DNA of 64,000 bases from Eubacteriaceae bacterium (GTDB lineage Bacteria; Bacillota; Clostridia; Eubacteriales; Eubacteriaceae). Positions within the stretch are counted from its first letter, which is position 1, and every line of letters begins with the position of its first letter. The position numbers and the translations under genes are program-made. Where the stretch lies: positions 30,583 to 94,582 of the forward strand of contig JAAYJS010000025.1 in the NCBI GenBank assembly GCA_012522805.1. The letters run 5' to 3'. Below the pieces are notes generated by a model that was not told where the DNA came from, searched no databases, and saw only the letters and a list, made by a program, of their open reading frames with translations. Shown here one piece after another: positions 62,242 to 64,000 of the stretch.

Positions 62242-63504
62242 TTATGGCCAAATGCCACGCATTTGATTGGTTTCGACGATTCTTTTCACAGCGATTAAAT
62301 AGGCACCTGTTCTTAAAGACGTATCGTTCTCTTTAGCAATATTGTAAACAGCATCGAAGGAATGATCCATGATCACCTTGAGACGTTTATTGATATTGTC
62401 TTCGCTCCATGACATATGCTGTAGATTTTGCACCCACTCAAAGTAAGAGACGATAACGCCTCCGGCATTTGCTAAAATATCCGGTACAACGATGATACCT
62501 TTATTGTTGAGGATATCATCGGCTTCGCCGGTCGTCGGTCCATTGGCACCTTCAACGATCACCTTGGCTTTAATTTTATCCGCATTGTCCGCATTAATTT
62601 GATTTTCTAAAGCTGCGGGGATCAAAAGTGTTGCTTCTGTTTCCAATAGTTTTTGATTGGATATGTGTTGGACATCTTTCTTGTGGTAATTGATGAGCAA
62701 ATTGTCCTTGCTCTTACCTAAGTAGTCCAATATGTTGGGAATATCCAAACCATCGGGGTTGTGAATTCCACCGGAAACATCCGAAACAGCAACAATTTTC
62801 AAACCATTTTCATGAAGCAATTTTGCCGCTATAGAACCGACATTACCCATACCTTGTACAACGGCTGTGGTGTTTTCAATCGGGATATTTAAGGTCTTAA
62901 GAATATTGAGTGCGGTGATGGTAACGCCACGCCCGGTTGCTTCAGCTCTACCGTAACTGCCACCGAGATTAATCGGTTTGCCGGTTACAACGCCGGGGAC
63001 AGCATGACCTTGCAACATACTGTAAGTGTCAACAATCCACCCCATGACTTGTGCATTGGTTCCGACATCCGGTGCGGGGATATCTTTTTCCGGACCGATC
63101 ATCGGCGCGATCATCGATGTAAACCTTCTGGTGATGCGCATCATTTCGCTTTCGGAAATTTTGGTGGGATCACACTCAACGCCACCTTTGCCACCGCCGT
63201 AAGGAACGTTGACGACGGCACATTTAAAGGACATCCATGCTGCGAGAGCCCTTACTTCATTGATATCGACGTTAGGATGAAAGCGTATGCCACCCTTTGC
63301 AGGTCCTCTACTGGTAGAGTGTTGTACTCTATAACCTTGAAAAACCTGAACAGAACCATCGTCCATGATGATGGGAATTGAAACCTTAAGCTCCCGTTCC
63401 GGGTATTTGAGGATTTCGTAATCACTCTGGTCATAGCCCAGTATAGATGCAGCTTGTTCTACAGTTGCCAAAACCTGATCATAGGGGTTGTATTGAGCGG
63501 ACAT
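62242..63504 (-). CDS. gdhA: Glutamate dehydrogenase (Glu/Leu/Phe/Val type)
   Basis: A 420-residue NAD(P)-dependent glutamate dehydrogenase of the GudB/RocG type. It has the substrate block GPAKGGIRFHP, catalytic PYGGGKGGVECDP, and the Rossmann loop VVQGMGNVGSIAAKLL. A following acidic residue (VSDVSGG) fits NAD. In an anaerobe with PFOR and an aminotransferase, it would deaminate glutamate for fermentation. It is divergent in direction from the genes before it and convergent with PFOR. Confidence 0.95.
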   Translation of the reverse strand: MSAQYNPYDQVLATVEQAASILGYDQSDYEILKYPERELKVSIPIIMDDGSVQVFQGYRVQHSTSRGPAKGGIRFHPNVDINEVRALAAWMSFKCAVVNVPYGGGKGGVECDPTKISESEMMRITRRFTSMIAPMIGPEKDIPAPDVGTNAQVMGWIVDTYSMLQGHAVPGVVTGKPINLGGSYGRAEATGRGVTITALNILKTLNIPIENTTAVVQGMGNVGSIAAKLLHENGLKIVAVSDVSGGIHNPDGLDIPNILDYLGKSKDNLLINYHKKDVQHISNQKLLETEATLLIPAALENQINADNADKIKAKVIVEGANGPTTGEADDILNNKGIIVVPDILANAGGVIVSYFEWVQNLQHMSWSEDNINKRLKVIMDHSFDAVYNIAKENDTSLRTGAYLIAVKRIVETNQMRGIWP

Positions 63505-63542
63505 TTTTTTACCTGCTTTCTTAAATATATAATATTAAAACA

Positions 63543-63566
63543 CTGTTTCTGAGTATATTGAAACAG
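63543..63566. repeat. Inverted repeat in the gdhA leader
   Basis: CTGTTTC at 63543-63549 and GAAACAG at 63560-63566 are perfect 7-bp arms, between the promoter and the start of gdhA. A binding site or RNA hairpin is possible. Confidence 0.45.
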
Positions 63567-63603
63567 AAGAATGAAACCAAAATTATAGCCCTCATTACAA
63601 TAA

Positions 63604-63632
63604 ATATTACTCTTCTAAAGGGTGTTTGTCAA
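63604..63632 (-). promoter_or_regulatory. Strong sigma-A promoter of gdhA
   Basis: On the minus strand a perfect TTGACA (63632-63627) and TAATAT (63609-63604) are separated by 17 bases. The transcript would have a leader of about 95 bases. Confidence 0.85.
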
Positions 63633-63693
63633 GCTATTGAGATTTGTAAAAACCACTAATTTGTACAAAATAAAGTGCAATGAGATATTAAAA

Positions 63694-63718
63694 AAAACAC
63701 GCTTTGATAGCGTGTTTT
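63694..63718 (-). terminator. Terminator of the DUF1858 gene
   Basis: AAAACACGCT and AGCGTGTTTT make a 10-bp stem; on the minus strand it ends in a run of eight T. It lies 5 bases after the stop. Confidence 0.88.
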
Positions 63719-63722
63719 GGTT

Positions 63723-63923
63723 TTATGCGGTAACAGCATTTAATGCTCGGACTAATTCGTCGGGATCAATCCCATGAACTAAGCAGCCTTCTTCTAATGT
63801 TTCAAATTGAGCAGCTACACATCCCAGACAACCCATTCCGTAGTTTTGAAAAACGGGTACGGTATCCGGGTAAGTTTGTACAATTTCAACAATACTCATT
63901 TTTCTGTTTATTTTTTCAGCCAT
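63723..63923 (-). CDS. DUF1858 / ScdA_N-like small protein
   Basis: A 66-residue DUF1858 protein with MSIVEIVQTYPDTVPVFQNYGMGCLGC and the C-terminal block PDELVRALN. The CLGC motif and the general pattern match the N-terminal domain of the RIC protein found at 48.7 kb. Members bind or deliver cofactors in Fe-S and hybrid-cluster contexts; function here is unknown. AAGGAGG lies five or six bases before the ATG at 63923; a longer frame to 63956 adds no homology. Confidence 0.85.
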   Translation of the reverse strand: MAEKINRKMSIVEIVQTYPDTVPVFQNYGMGCLGCVAAQFETLEEGCLVHGIDPDELVRALNAVTA

Positions 63924-64000
63924 TGATATCCTCCTTGACATGTGGTGTTTGACCACTTGTATTATTCATAATCTTGTATCATTATATATTGTCTTTTAAT

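Noticed and set aside
1..64000. CRISPR array, insertion sequence or rRNA operon
   Set aside because: No regularly spaced repeats, transposase with terminal inverted repeats or rRNA sequence was recognised by eye in the window.

Overview
The window is 64 kb of chromosome from a low-GC, anaerobic Firmicute, most likely class Clostridia or Tissierellia; the genus cannot be read from the sequence. Supporting signs are a V-type (NtpCFABD) ATPase, a single-chain pyruvate:ferredoxin oxidoreductase, split class I fumarase, GlyQS-type glycyl-tRNA synthetase, MutS2, RarA, strong Shine-Dalgarno sites and sigma-A type promoters with 17-bp spacers. TAG, TAA and TGA are all used as ordinary stops.

Layout. 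1-4.5 kb: the end of the V-ATPase operon. 4.6-18 kb: an HD phosphohydrolase, a GIY-YIG protein, a CamA-like orphan adenine methyltransferase, rarA, a PreP-like M16C protease, a D,D-carboxypeptidase, a U32 RNA-modification-type protein and mutS2. 18-26 kb: a PerR-like repressor, a two-component system, trmL, fumarase, an aminotransferase, a LacI-type regulator and a TraB-domain membrane protein. 26-32.5 kb: housekeeping genes rpmE, prmC, efp, a CD1247-like protein, an Asp23 protein, nusB, a Kae1-like paralogue, xseA, xseB and ispA. glyQS then lies on the minus strand. 34.4-42.6 kb: a Na/phosphate cotransporter, trxB, tlyA, nadK, argR, recN, lgt, smpB and ssrA (tmRNA).

42.6-45.3 kb is a graveyard directly downstream of ssrA. 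It holds a decayed serine recombinase, a decayed phage minor-capsid-like gene, a small gene broken by one frameshift in an A6 run, several inverted repeats, and one intact lipoprotein gene. It reads as the remnant of a mobile element. 45.6-48.5 kb: a glycolipid/cell-envelope operon whose first gene, a glycosyltransferase, carries a single in-frame amber codon.

48.6-50.6 kb: an apparent nitrosative/oxidative-stress module (RIC di-iron repair protein, DUF488, Crp/Fnr regulator). A perfect TGTGA-N6-TCACA operator sits at about -41.5 from the predicted start of ric. 50.6-56.8 kb: a cobalamin riboswitch with terminator, followed by a TrmO-like gene and an Opp/Nik-type ABC transporter with a fused double ATPase; I infer cobalt (or corrinoid-related) uptake. 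57-64 kb: isocitrate dehydrogenase, PFOR, glutamate dehydrogenase and a DUF1858 protein.

The best candidates for something new are the B12-switched TrmO-plus-transporter operon, the self-contained Crp/Fnr-ric circuit, the CamA-like epigenetic methyltransferase outside C. difficile, and the element remnant at ssrA. I did not find a clear novel defence system or CRISPR array.
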